In this document: one piece after another, positions 15,552 to 22,599 of the stretch
How the letters are laid out: each line of letters begins with the position of its first letter
Numbering within the stretch: position 1 is the stretch's first letter
From: MGIIa-L3 sp11892u
GTDB taxonomy: Archaea; Thermoplasmatota; Poseidoniia; Poseidoniales; Poseidoniaceae
DNA: 43,131 bases
Assembly: GCA_965659685.1 (NCBI GenBank)
Contig: CBFHXB010000019.1
Coordinates: forward strand, 1-43,131
Reading direction: 5' to 3'
The notes under the pieces: model-generated
Told to the model about the DNA's origin: nothing
Database searches by the model: none
What the model saw: only the letters and a program-made list of their open reading frames with translations
Program-made: the position numbers and the translations under genes

Positions 15552-16181
15552 TCAAGGTTGGAGCCGTTCCTTCGTCCAAACGCCGTCGTTCAACCTCAAT
15601 CGAATGCGGTCGTGCAACCGCGCTGGGCGCCCTGCCCAGTATTCCACTTCGTGGGCATGGAAGCGGAAGCCGCCCCAATGGGGGGGACAAGGCACGTCGC
15701 TGCCCTCAAAGCGTGCGTGGACCTTTGTGTGCTTGGCCTCAAGCGCAGCGCGGTCATCGATGGGCGAGGATTGGTCGGAGACCCACGCCCCGATTTGTGA
15801 AGAACGAGGGCGGCTTGCAAAATACGCTTCGACCTCCTCGCGCTCCAGCGTGGTCACGTGTCCCGTCAGCCGGGTTGAACGGTCCATGTCGGGCCACCAG
15901 AAGGTCAGCGATGCCCGGGCGTCGGCATGTAGTTGGTCGGCCTTGTCTGAGGTCAAGTTGGTGAAGAATCGAACCGTGGTGCCGTCCACGCCCTTGCAGA
16001 GCACCATGCGCGACCGAGGGGCACCGTCGGGCCCCAGGGTGGCCAGACACATCGCGGTGGGGTCGCTCAACCCAGCCTGTTCGGCGTCGTGAATCCACGC
16101 CTTCAGCAGCTCAAGCGGCGCCTTGGGGTCGACCGCGGCAGGGTCCAACTCGCCGTCGTACTCCTCACGGAGGTGGTCCAT
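15552..16181 (-). CDS. pdxH: Pyridoxamine/pyridoxine 5'-phosphate oxidase
   Basis: 209 residues, close to the normal family length. PdxH uses FMN and oxygen to convert pyridoxamine- or pyridoxine-phosphate to PLP. FMN-binding blocks are clear: RSRMVLCKG (57-65), FFTNLTSDKADQL (72-84), and the family hallmark SQIGAWVSDQS (128-138). The C-terminal DRIRLRL and final RLQP match the substrate-binding end. It needs flavin and oxygen, which fits the nearby RibD and oxidase operon. It is first in a two-gene transcript with the CoA-binding gene and divergent from the SDR gene over an 89-base gap containing two tandem dyads. Confidence 0.93.
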   Translation of the reverse strand: MDHLREEYDGELDPAAVDPKAPLELLKAWIHDAEQAGLSDPTAMCLATLGPDGAPRSRMVLCKGVDGTTVRFFTNLTSDKADQLHADARASLTFWWPDMDRSTRLTGHVTTLEREEVEAYFASRPRSSQIGAWVSDQSSPIDDRAALEAKHTKVHARFEGSDVPCPPHWGGFRFHAHEVEYWAGRPARLHDRIRLRLNDGVWTKERLQP

Positions 16182-16207
16182 GCGCCTACGCTGAATCGGC
16201 AGGCCTT

Positions 16208-16244
16208 GAACCCCTGTTCATTCAACGCCGAGGAACAGGCGTTC
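16208..16244. promoter_or_regulatory. Two tandem GAAC-N4-GTTC dyads in the pdxH/SDR divergent gap
   Basis: GAACCCCTGTTC (16208-16219) and GAACAGGCGTTC (16233-16244) share identical half-sites around different 4-base centres and lie 25 bp apart centre to centre. They fill the middle of the 89-base region between two divergent starts (16181 and 16271). This is the form expected of a pair of operators for a dimeric repressor or activator acting on one or both genes. The regulator is unknown. Confidence 0.45.
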
Positions 16245-16270
16245 AAGTATGCACCCTGAAAATTCACATC

Positions 16271-16999
16271 ATGGCATCGGTGCTCGTGGTGGGTGCAAGC
16301 AGCGACGTGGCGCACCGGTTGATTCCGGAACTCTTGGCCGCGGGTCACACGGTCACCGGCGTGGCCAGAGACGCGTCCCGTCTCGCTGCCTTTGGCTCCG
16401 AGGGCTTCCATGCCGTGATCGGGGATGCCCTCGACGAAGCTGTGCTCGCTGATGCCGTCGCGCAAGCCTCCGCAGAGGAACCCCTCTCCATGGTGGCTCA
16501 TTTGGTGGGTTCCATTGTGATCCGTCCGCCGCATGCGATGAAGATGGACCAATTCAACGAAACGATCTCGACCAACCTTGGCAGCGCTTTCCTGACCTTG
16601 TCCGTCTGCGGCAAGGCGATGATGCGTTCTGGAGGCGGCCGGATGGTGTTCACGTCCAGCGTGGCCGCTGGGCTTGGCTTGGTCAACCACGAGGCCATCG
16701 CCGCGGCAAAAGGAGGCTTGGAGGCCATGGTCCGCTCCGCAGCAGCCACCTACGCAAAACGCGGACTGCGGGTCAACGCCGTGGCTCCTTCCCTCACCGA
16801 AACCCGCATGGCGGAACCCTTGCTTCGCTCCGATGCTGCGCGGGCGGCTTCCGAAGCCATGGTGCCCATCGGACGCCTCGGGCAACCAGAGGAAGTGGCG
16901 AGCACCATGGCGTGGTTGCTCACCGGGGCACCGGACAACATGACCGGCGAAGTGCTGCACGTGGACGGTGGCATGGGCCGCGTTCGAGCGATGGGGTGA
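16271..16999 (+). CDS. Short-chain dehydrogenase/reductase with altered active site
   Basis: 242 residues of the SDR Rossmann fold. The nucleotide loop is VVGASSDVA (6-14), looser than TGxxxGIG. Asn102 (STNLG), Ser129/Ser130 (VFTSSVAAG) and Lys147 (AAAKGGLE) are present. The catalytic Tyr four residues before Lys147 is Ile143; the FabI-like position (seven before) is His140. So either the enzyme uses another residue or does different chemistry. The C-terminal NAVAPSLTETRM and GEVLHVDGG are normal. It begins a three-gene unit: its stop overlaps the next ATG by one base (TGATG), followed by FAD and Rieske genes. The substrate is unknown. Confidence 0.88.
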   Translation: MASVLVVGASSDVAHRLIPELLAAGHTVTGVARDASRLAAFGSEGFHAVIGDALDEAVLADAVAQASAEEPLSMVAHLVGSIVIRPPHAMKMDQFNETISTNLGSAFLTLSVCGKAMMRSGGGRMVFTSSVAAGLGLVNHEAIAAAKGGLEAMVRSAAATYAKRGLRVNAVAPSLTETRMAEPLLRSDAARAASEAMVPIGRLGQPEEVASTMAWLLTGAPDNMTGEVLHVDGGMGRVRAMG

Positions 17000-18273
17000 T
17001 GACCGTGAACGTGGGCATCGTCGGTGGTGGATTGGCCGGATTGGCCACGGCAGCGGCGCTTCACGCCGCTGGCCACGACGTCACCGTCTACGAGGCCTCG
17101 TCCAACATCGGTGGTCGCATGGGCACGACCGAGATGGAAGGCCATCCCGTGGACGTCGGATTCCACGTGCTCCACACCGCCTATCCCGCCCTCAAGCGTT
17201 GGGTGAACCTCGAGGCCCTCGAGGCCACGCCCATGGACCCAAGCACCGAAGTCATCCTTCCAAGCAAAGGGCGCAGGATGCTGTTGGGCGACGCCCTGAG
17301 GCGTCCAAGCACCTTGCTGCCCACCCTTCGTAGCGTGGGTCCCTTCAACGCCCTTCGCTTGCTTCGCTGGCGGCAGCGTGCCCGCGGACGAGACTTGGAA
17401 GCGCCGATGGACCGGCCTTCTCCGACCATCGACGCCGGCTTTGCGGACCAGGGGTTCAGCGAAGGCCTGCGTCAACACGTCCTGCACCCCCTCTTCGCCG
17501 GCATCACGCTCGATCCTGAGCGAAGGGAACGGGCCGCTTTTGCCACCTTCACGTGGGGGGCCATGGCCAACGGCACCATGGTGATGCCAAAGGACGGCAT
17601 CGTCGCTGTGCCTCGTCAACTGGCCTCGCGGCTGCCTCCCAACGCGGTGCGCACGGACGTTGCCGTGGAAGGCGTGGACGCGTCGAGCGTGACCGTGGAC
17701 GGGGTGCATCATGCCCATGACAAGGTCGTCCTGGCCGTCCCGCAGCACGTGGCGGCACGCCTGCTTGACGTGACGACAAGCCCAGACGAGCGACGCACGA
17801 CCACCATGGTCTACGCCTCCTCAACCCCACCGATGCGTGCGGCACGCCTGCTGCTGAACGGTGAATACGATCCTGACCATTCACCCGTGCTTCACGTGCA
17901 CGTGCCGACCCTTCTGCACCCGCGCGCCGACGGCCAACATCTGGTGGTGGCCACGTTGCTCGGTGCGCACGAACACACGCCTGAGGGCGTGCAGGAGCGC
18001 CTCCTTTCCTGGTTCCCTGAAGCCTCCACGTGGCGGCACGTCGGTCGAACCGACGTGCGTCATGCCTTGCCCAACATTCCCACCCATCACGTCGGACGCG
18101 ACCACCTTCCGGTGGACGTGGACGGCGTGCTCTTGGCGGGTGACCACACCACGCACCCCTCGGTGCAAGGCACGCTTCGGAGCGCAGAACGCGTGCTCGA
18201 AGCGCTCGGTGTGCCGCTCCCGCAGGGACCGCAGGACCTGACCCGTCCTGCAGCGGTGGAGGTGACGGCATGA
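16999..18273 (+). CDS. FAD-dependent oxidoreductase of the amine oxidase/phytoene desaturase type
   Basis: 424 residues. The N-terminal FAD-binding motif is GIVGGGLAGLATAAAL (6-21) followed by VYEASSNIGGRMGT, the flavin amine oxidase / carotenoid desaturase signature. The C-terminal FAD block is GVLLAGDHTTHPSVQGTLRS (about 379-398). The middle substrate domain has no family-specific motif I can place. It could act on an isoprenoid, a sterol-like lipid or an amine. The ATG at 16999 gives the canonical N-terminus. It is coupled to the SDR gene before it and overlaps the Rieske gene after it by 4 bases (ATGA), so the three products are probably made in step. Confidence 0.88.
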   Translation: MTVNVGIVGGGLAGLATAAALHAAGHDVTVYEASSNIGGRMGTTEMEGHPVDVGFHVLHTAYPALKRWVNLEALEATPMDPSTEVILPSKGRRMLLGDALRRPSTLLPTLRSVGPFNALRLLRWRQRARGRDLEAPMDRPSPTIDAGFADQGFSEGLRQHVLHPLFAGITLDPERRERAAFATFTWGAMANGTMVMPKDGIVAVPRQLASRLPPNAVRTDVAVEGVDASSVTVDGVHHAHDKVVLAVPQHVAARLLDVTTSPDERRTTTMVYASSTPPMRAARLLLNGEYDPDHSPVLHVHVPTLLHPRADGQHLVVATLLGAHEHTPEGVQERLLSWFPEASTWRHVGRTDVRHALPNIPTHHVGRDHLPVDVDGVLLAGDHTTHPSVQGTLRSAERVLEALGVPLPQGPQDLTRPAAVEVTA

Positions 18274-18629
18274 CTTGGCACAACGTGATGAAAGCAAATT
18301 GGACAAAAGACAAGACCGCGATGAAGGTCGTCAAAGGACGCACCGTCATGGTCGGGCGAAAGAACGGAGCGTGGTTCGCCACCGAAGCCCTCTGCCGCCA
18401 CATGCGGTGGCCCCTGGCCTACGGTGGGAAAATCACCGACGACGGTTGCGTGCGCTGCCCCTTGCACCAAACCACACACCGCATCGATGACGGGTCGCTT
18501 GTCGAATGGGCGCCCTTCCCGCTGGTGCCGAAATACGGCCAATTGGTCGGGAAATTGTCCCGAAAGAAGGACCTCAAGGTCTACGCGACCAAGGTCGAAG
18601 ACGGTCGGCTCTGGGTGGACCTGCCCTAA
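18270..18629 (+). CDS. Rieske [2Fe-2S] ferredoxin-like protein
   Basis: 119 residues, a single Rieske domain without membrane anchor. Cluster ligands are C42/H44 in CRHM and C63/H66 in CPLH, with 18 residues between the two pairs, within the normal range. Such proteins carry electrons to oxygenases or act as redox subunits. Here the likely partner is the FAD protein encoded immediately upstream, whose stop it overlaps. Trp/Lys-rich N- and C-termini flank the domain. The stop overlaps that of the opposing winged-helix gene by 4 bases. Confidence 0.9.
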   Translation: MTWHNVMKANWTKDKTAMKVVKGRTVMVGRKNGAWFATEALCRHMRWPLAYGGKITDDGCVRCPLHQTTHRIDDGSLVEWAPFPLVPKYGQLVGKLSRKKDLKVYATKVEDGRLWVDLP

Positions 18630-18877
18630 TCGCGGATCTCCCACGCCCACACGGTGATCTTCCCGCGTGGCCCTTCCCGCTCGTCGACGGGATGCACGTG
18701 TTCCGCCCGGCGCAAGGCCCGCTGCAGTTCGTGCACGCGGACAGGTCGCCCTTCGGATTCGAGGGCGTCGATGATTTCGCGGGTGCTCATCGGTCCACGC
18801 TCTTGCAGGAGCAGGTGAATCCACGTCACCGCTTCGCGGGTGATGCGTTTCTCCTCCGTCCAGCGGCGCCGCGCCAT
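18626..18877 (-). CDS. Small winged-helix-like protein, unknown function
   Basis: 83 residues, starting at the ATG at 18877 (MARRRWTEEKRITREAVTWI). Predicted helices followed by GPMSTREIIDALESEGRPV and a helix (VHELQRALRRAEHV) look like a compact winged helix with a C-terminal beta-hairpin wing (GKITVWAWEIRD). The basic N-terminus fits nucleic-acid binding. I do not recognise a named family. It is divergent from nei (94 bases between starts) and overlaps the Rieske stop by 4 bases. An upstream in-frame start would run into the nei start and was rejected. Confidence 0.65.
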   Translation of the reverse strand: MARRRWTEEKRITREAVTWIHLLLQERGPMSTREIIDALESEGRPVRVHELQRALRRAEHVHPVDEREGPRGKITVWAWEIRD

Positions 18878-18971
18878 GGCTCGGTTCTGCGGCAAAGGGC
18901 CATGACCGTTTGCTCCACACCAACGTGGTGGGCAAACACCGCTTTTCAGGCGGAGCAAGGCTGGTTGAAGC

Positions 18972-19790
18972 ATGCCGGAGGGCCCGGAGATTCATCGCGC
19001 CGCGGACCGGTTGCGCAAGGCCCTCGTCGGCAAGACGCTGCTCGAGGTGCAGGCCGAACATCCCGCCATCGCGGGACGGCTCGACGGATGGGTCGGGCGT
19101 GAAGTGGAATCGGTGGACGCCCGCAGCAAAGCGATGCTCATCCGCGTGGGCGATCATGTGCTGTACAGCCACAACCAGCTCTACGGACGGTGGACGGTCA
19201 ACCGGGCGACTACGGCTCCGCCGGATTGGAACCGGGCCCTTCGCGTGGCCTTCGTGAACGAGACGCACGCGTGCCGGCTGTGGTCCGCCAGCGACGTGGT
19301 CCTGTTGGAGGCCTGGGAAGTGGAGGGTCACCCCTACATCGCTCAACTCGGCCCTGACGTGGCCGACCTGCGCACCACCGTGGCGGAGGTCCGCGTGCAC
19401 CTCGAGGAAGCGCGCTTCCAGCGGCGTGGACTTGCGGGGCTGCTGCTCGACCAGCGCTTCCTCGCCGGCGTGGGCAATTACCTGCGCAGTGAGATCCTCT
19501 TCGAAGCAGGCTTGGACCCCACGCGTCGTGTGGGTCAGTTGAACGCGGCCGAAAAGGACGCGCTGGCGCAGGCCGCGGTGGACATCACGCACCGGGCCTA
19601 CCATCAGAAGGGCGTCACCGTGGACATGGTGACCTTCCAGACGATGCGCGACAACGGCGTGGCGCGGCGCAGCGCGCGGCATTACGTGTTCCACCGCGAC
19701 GGCATGGCCTGCCACCGCTGCCAAGCGACGATCGTCCACGGACGGGTCGGAGGGCGACGGTTGGACGTCTGTCCGGCCTGCCAGACCTGA
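18972..19790 (+). CDS. nei: Fpg/Nei family DNA glycosylase (endonuclease VIII-like)
   Basis: 272 residues. It removes oxidised bases and cuts the abasic site. The mature N-terminus PEGPEIHRAADRL has the catalytic Pro2 and Glu3 and matches Nei more than Fpg. The H2TH region contains FLAGVGNYLRSEILF. The C-terminal zinc finger has four cysteines as CxxC-16-CxxC (CHRC ... CPAC), with GRVGGRR supplying the catalytic arginine region. The length is normal. Base-excision of oxidised pyrimidines fits an aerobic surface-ocean life. The stop is 31 bases from the end of the opposing broken gene. Confidence 0.93.
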   Translation: MPEGPEIHRAADRLRKALVGKTLLEVQAEHPAIAGRLDGWVGREVESVDARSKAMLIRVGDHVLYSHNQLYGRWTVNRATTAPPDWNRALRVAFVNETHACRLWSASDVVLLEAWEVEGHPYIAQLGPDVADLRTTVAEVRVHLEEARFQRRGLAGLLLDQRFLAGVGNYLRSEILFEAGLDPTRRVGQLNAAEKDALAQAAVDITHRAYHQKGVTVDMVTFQTMRDNGVARRSARHYVFHRDGMACHRCQATIVHGRVGGRRLDVCPACQT

Positions 19791-19821
19791 CCCGTGTCAA
19801 TCTGCGAGAAAGGGGCTCAGC

Positions 19822-20346
19822 TCACTTCCTGCGCGGCTTCCAATCCTTGTAGTCGATGTGGGCCGCGACGAAGGTGTTGGGGCGCGTCTCGTCGTATTCG
19901 ATGATGCGCTCGGCGAGCCAGGTGAACCATTCGAGACGCCGCTCACCGTTCAACCGTCGGTCTTCTTCCGCGATAGGCTTCATTTTGTGGTAGGTGTCCA
20001 CGATCAGCCCTCCGTACAGGTCGTAGACGAGATGAAAATCCAGGTCGCCTCGATGCACGAGCGCCCCAAGCGATTCTCAGGTGGCGGCCACCGTGAAGAC
20101 ATCCTTCCAGGCCTCACCATGGTGCTGCTTGTACTCCTCAAGGGTGCCAAGGTCAGGTTGACTGGACATCGCAACAACGGCCGCGATGAACTCCGGCCTG
20201 TGCAGGTGTGCTGACAGCACAAGGGCGCCTTGGCTTTCCCGGCTGGCCTTCATCTCATTGATCTGATAGAATGAGTAGACGGCGGCGCCGAGGATGGTCA
20301 GCAGGCCGACGATTTCCGCGTAATTCGTGGCGGTTTCCAAGTCCAT
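19822..20346 (-). pseudogene. Single-TM protein gene interrupted by one in-frame TGA
   Basis: Starting at the ATG at 20346 the frame runs 89 codons to a TGA at 20079-20077, then continues in the same frame for 85 codons to 19822. There is no shift. The first part has a TM near residues 12-30 (VGLLTILGAAVYSFYQI), then LHRPEF; the second begins ESLGALVHRGDLDFHLVYDL and ends in a Lys/Arg tail. The join reads FTVAAT-stop-ESLGAL, as in bacterial TM proteins of this general layout where a single residue occupies the stop. A TGG-to-TGA or CGA-to-TGA change, a base-calling error, or true decay are all possible. A GTG at 20058 could restart translation. Confidence 0.55.
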
Positions 20347-20378
20347 GTGTAAGCCTTGGTCTGTGGGTCTTTCAACGT

Positions 20379-20422
20379 GTCCGGGTTCCTTGTCTCGACT
20401 CCCGGACTTGAATCGAAGTCCG
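20379..20422 (-). other. Two competing hairpins after the blue-copper gene
   Basis: On the minus strand CGGACT (20422-20417) pairs with AGTCCG (20408-20403), and GTCCGGG (20407-20401) pairs with CCCGGAC (20385-20379). The middle segment is shared, so only one stem can form at a time. The first stem starts one base after the stop codon of the cupredoxin gene; the second lies 33 bases before the next start. The layout recalls an attenuator or an end-processing element. Confidence 0.4.
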
Positions 20423-20878
20423 TTAGGACTCACGCCTCGCCAAGGCCGCACAAGCCAGCAGCAAACCGAGCATCATCGAGGCCCCGGCGTTCAGCGGTGT
20501 CTCGACCGGTTCCTCGGGCGGCGCCTCCTCCACCTCCACCGGTGGCGCAGGCTCGACGGTGATGGTGCCGACCATGCCGACCGATTCGTGCGGCTCACAC
20601 ACGAAGTCGTAGGTGCCGTTGGTGCCCACTGGGAATTCCACCGTATGATCGACCGCACGCTCAGGCTCGCCGGTGTCAAAGAAGCCGTCCTTGGCCACCG
20701 CGTTGTGCGGCAGGGCCTGACCGCTCCAGAAGAAGCGCACCTCGTCGCCTTCGGTGATCGTCACCTCGCTTGGCGTGAAGCGAAGGTTGGTGCTGTCCAC
20801 TGAAATGATGACCGTCTCCGCAGCGGCCGTCATGCAGAACAAGGGCAGCATGAGGCACAACAGCAAGGCTCGGCGCAT
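20423..20878 (-). CDS. Plastocyanin-like blue copper protein
   Basis: 151 residues. A signal peptide (1-20) precedes a cupredoxin domain (21-108). Type 1 copper ligands are H58 (PHNAV), C94, H97 and M102 in CEPHESVGM. A Pro/Glu-rich linker (about 109-130) leads to a short hydrophobic C-terminus (GASMMLGLLLACAALARRES) that could anchor it to the membrane. It would act outside the cell as a one-electron carrier; delivery to the CuA subunit of the oxidase at 4612-9619 is plausible because no cytochrome c is seen. The ATG at 20878 was chosen for the signal peptide. It lies 50 bases after the nuclease gene. Confidence 0.88.
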   Translation of the reverse strand: MRRALLLCLMLPLFCMTAAAETVIISVDSTNLRFTPSEVTITEGDEVRFFWSGQALPHNAVAKDGFFDTGEPERAVDHTVEFPVGTNGTYDFVCEPHESVGMVGTITVEPAPPVEVEEAPPEEPVETPLNAGASMMLGLLLACAALARRES

Positions 20879-20928
20879 GGTGATAGAAAGCACGTGGCGT
20901 TCTTGAAGGCCTGTTGAGGCCTGTGGGC

Positions 20929-21999
20929 TCACTTCAAGGGACTGAGGTCCAACGGACCGGCGTCGAGCAGGGTCACGCCAGGAATGAACAGGTTGGCACA
21001 GAAGCCGTGACGGTAGACGATGGCGCCGGCGCCCCACTCCTCGATGTAGCGGTTCATCTGCTTGGCCATCTTCTTGCGCTGGAAGTCAACGTCGGCACCG
21101 TAAAAGTGCTTGGCGTCGATCCACGCGACCGGTTCACCGTTGATTTCGACGTGGTCGAGGAAGAGCAGATCGGGCGTGCGGATGGGCCGGCCGTGCTCTT
21201 TGGATTGCTCCTTGACCATCTCGGGCTGACGGCGCAAGCGCACGCCTTGGTCCTCGAACCAATCGGCCAGGATCTCTTCGAACAGGTCTGCGGCTTCCGC
21301 AGATTCGCTCTGGTCCACGTTGGAGACACGGTCCGCGGCTTCGGCCGCTTCGAACTCCTCGCGCTCGCGCTGCTTGAGGCGCTTTGGATCTTTGAACGAC
21401 TCCTTGATCTTCGTCTTGCCCCAGCCCTTCTCGGCCAGCACCGTCCTGAAGATGTTCATTGGCGGGAAGTCGAAACGCTTGGACAATTCAACGATGGACA
21501 CACCGTCGTCGTAGGCCGCCCTCAGCGCCTTTCCACGCGACTGCATGCGGTAGTGCGAGTAGACGGTCTTCTGTTGCAGCAAGGCACTGCGCAGCGACAA
21601 GGCCTGCTCGAGCGACATCGCCTTCCCTTCGAGTTTGGCGGCGATCTCCTCAACGCGCTCGTCGGGCAGCCAGCCAAACTCACCCTTGCGCACCACCAAG
21701 CCGGCGGTCTCCTCTTCGGTGGCCAACGGCACGGGCGTCAGCGGCCACTCAAAGGAAAATCGACCGGGCTCGTCCATGCCTTCTGGGAAGCCCATGACCG
21801 GTTCGTCTCGCTCGAAGCGTCCCTCGGCCTTGGCGTTCGCGTCGGCGACGGCGTCCGCGGCGCGCACGCGTGCATCGGCGATCGGGGCACCCCCATACCG
21901 CTTCGAACGGCGGTTGTTGTTGCCCCGGTTTCCTCCGGAGCCACGGCGGCGACGTCCACGGCCCCCGTTGTTTCCTCGTGGGGAGCGTTGGTCGCTCAT
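20929..21999 (-). CDS. TPD-motif nuclease-like protein (CDIN1/C15orf41 homologue)
   Basis: 356 residues. The C-terminal half matches the family of human CDIN1, a predicted PD-(D/E)xK nuclease: an acidic helix (ADLFEEILADWFEDQGV, 237-253), the TPD motif (275-277, in RPIRTPDLLFLD), then AWIDAKHFYG (292-301) with the DxK catalytic pair, and EEWGAGAIVYRHGF (320-333). A winged-helix-like segment (about 155-190, AAYDDGVSIVELSKRFDFPP) precedes it, as in CDIN1. The N-terminus (1-36) is rich in Arg, Gly and Asn and should bind nucleic acid. Start ATG 21999 was preferred; a TTG at 22041 would overlap the upstream stop. The natural substrate is unknown. Confidence 0.85.
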   Translation of the reverse strand: MSDQRSPRGNNGGRGRRRRGSGGNRGNNNRRSKRYGGAPIADARVRAADAVADANAKAEGRFERDEPVMGFPEGMDEPGRFSFEWPLTPVPLATEEETAGLVVRKGEFGWLPDERVEEIAAKLEGKAMSLEQALSLRSALLQQKTVYSHYRMQSRGKALRAAYDDGVSIVELSKRFDFPPMNIFRTVLAEKGWGKTKIKESFKDPKRLKQREREEFEAAEAADRVSNVDQSESAEAADLFEEILADWFEDQGVRLRRQPEMVKEQSKEHGRPIRTPDLLFLDHVEINGEPVAWIDAKHFYGADVDFQRKKMAKQMNRYIEEWGAGAIVYRHGFCANLFIPGVTLLDAGPLDLSPLK

Positions 22000-22037
22000 G
22001 TGGTGCAGCGCTTGACGACGCTCCTTGAACGCGCCGG

Positions 22038-22517
22038 TCAAGCCGAGCAGGCGGCTTCAAGATCGGTGACCCAACGTTCTGCAAGGTTGCCCACGTCAGA
22101 TCGGAGCCTTCGACCGAGCAACCTGTACAGGCCTTTTGGCGCCCATTTCACGGCCGCTTCGACCCCGCCACCCTCCTCCGCCAGAACGGTCAACCGGAGG
22201 TGAAGCCCGTGGAAGGCACGACCTGCGGGCCGCTCGCCACGAAGCTGCCCTTCGAGTTCGAGGACCACTTCGGCAAAAGCAGGAGAGGTCCCCTCGCGAA
22301 CCTCAAGAACACGCCACTGCTCAACAAGGGGCGCACCACGCAACAAGCGGTGTACCTCCAGAATCATGCCGGATTCAGGGCGCTCAACGCCGGGTGCAAT
22401 CATGGCCGGTTGACCGACCATCCAATCCGGCCAAGCGCCCAATTCCAGCAGCTTGTTGGCTCCCCTCATGGCGAGGTCCGGCGCCAAGGTGCGCTGGCGG
22501 TGCGTCCATTCGGCCAC
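22038..22517 (-). CDS. START/SRPBCC-like fold protein
   Basis: 159 residues. The order of elements resembles the SRPBCC (START-like) lipid-binding fold: an N-terminal helix with WPDWMVGQPAMIAPGV, a run of beta strands (MILEVHRLL, EQWRVLEV, AEVVLELEG, LHLRLTVLAEE, VEAAVKWAP), and a long C-terminal helix (RRLRSDVGNLAERWVTDLEAA). This is a fold-level reading; no ligand motif is visible. It is the first gene in a - strand run with the TPD nuclease, the copper protein and the broken TM gene, and ends 38 bases before the nuclease ATG. It is divergent from the propeller-TSP3 gene over 82 bases. Confidence 0.65.
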   Translation of the reverse strand: MAEWTHRQRTLAPDLAMRGANKLLELGAWPDWMVGQPAMIAPGVERPESGMILEVHRLLRGAPLVEQWRVLEVREGTSPAFAEVVLELEGQLRGERPAGRAFHGLHLRLTVLAEEGGGVEAAVKWAPKGLYRLLGRRLRSDVGNLAERWVTDLEAACSA

Positions 22518-22599
22518 GCCTTTCGAGCCTCGTGGCCACCATCATCCCTTCGCACGAGGAGGGACCACCCTTGATACGCAGAAGGTCCCGTTGGAAGCC

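Noticed and set aside
20077..20079. In-frame TGA read as selenocysteine
   Set aside because: No selenoprotein family match and no recognisable Sec insertion element; a nonsense change or base error is simpler.
20379..20422. Possible tRNA fragment because of a TTCGATTC sequence
   Set aside because: The invariant G53-C61 pair of a T arm is missing and no acceptor or anticodon stem can be formed; the competing hairpins explain the symmetry better.
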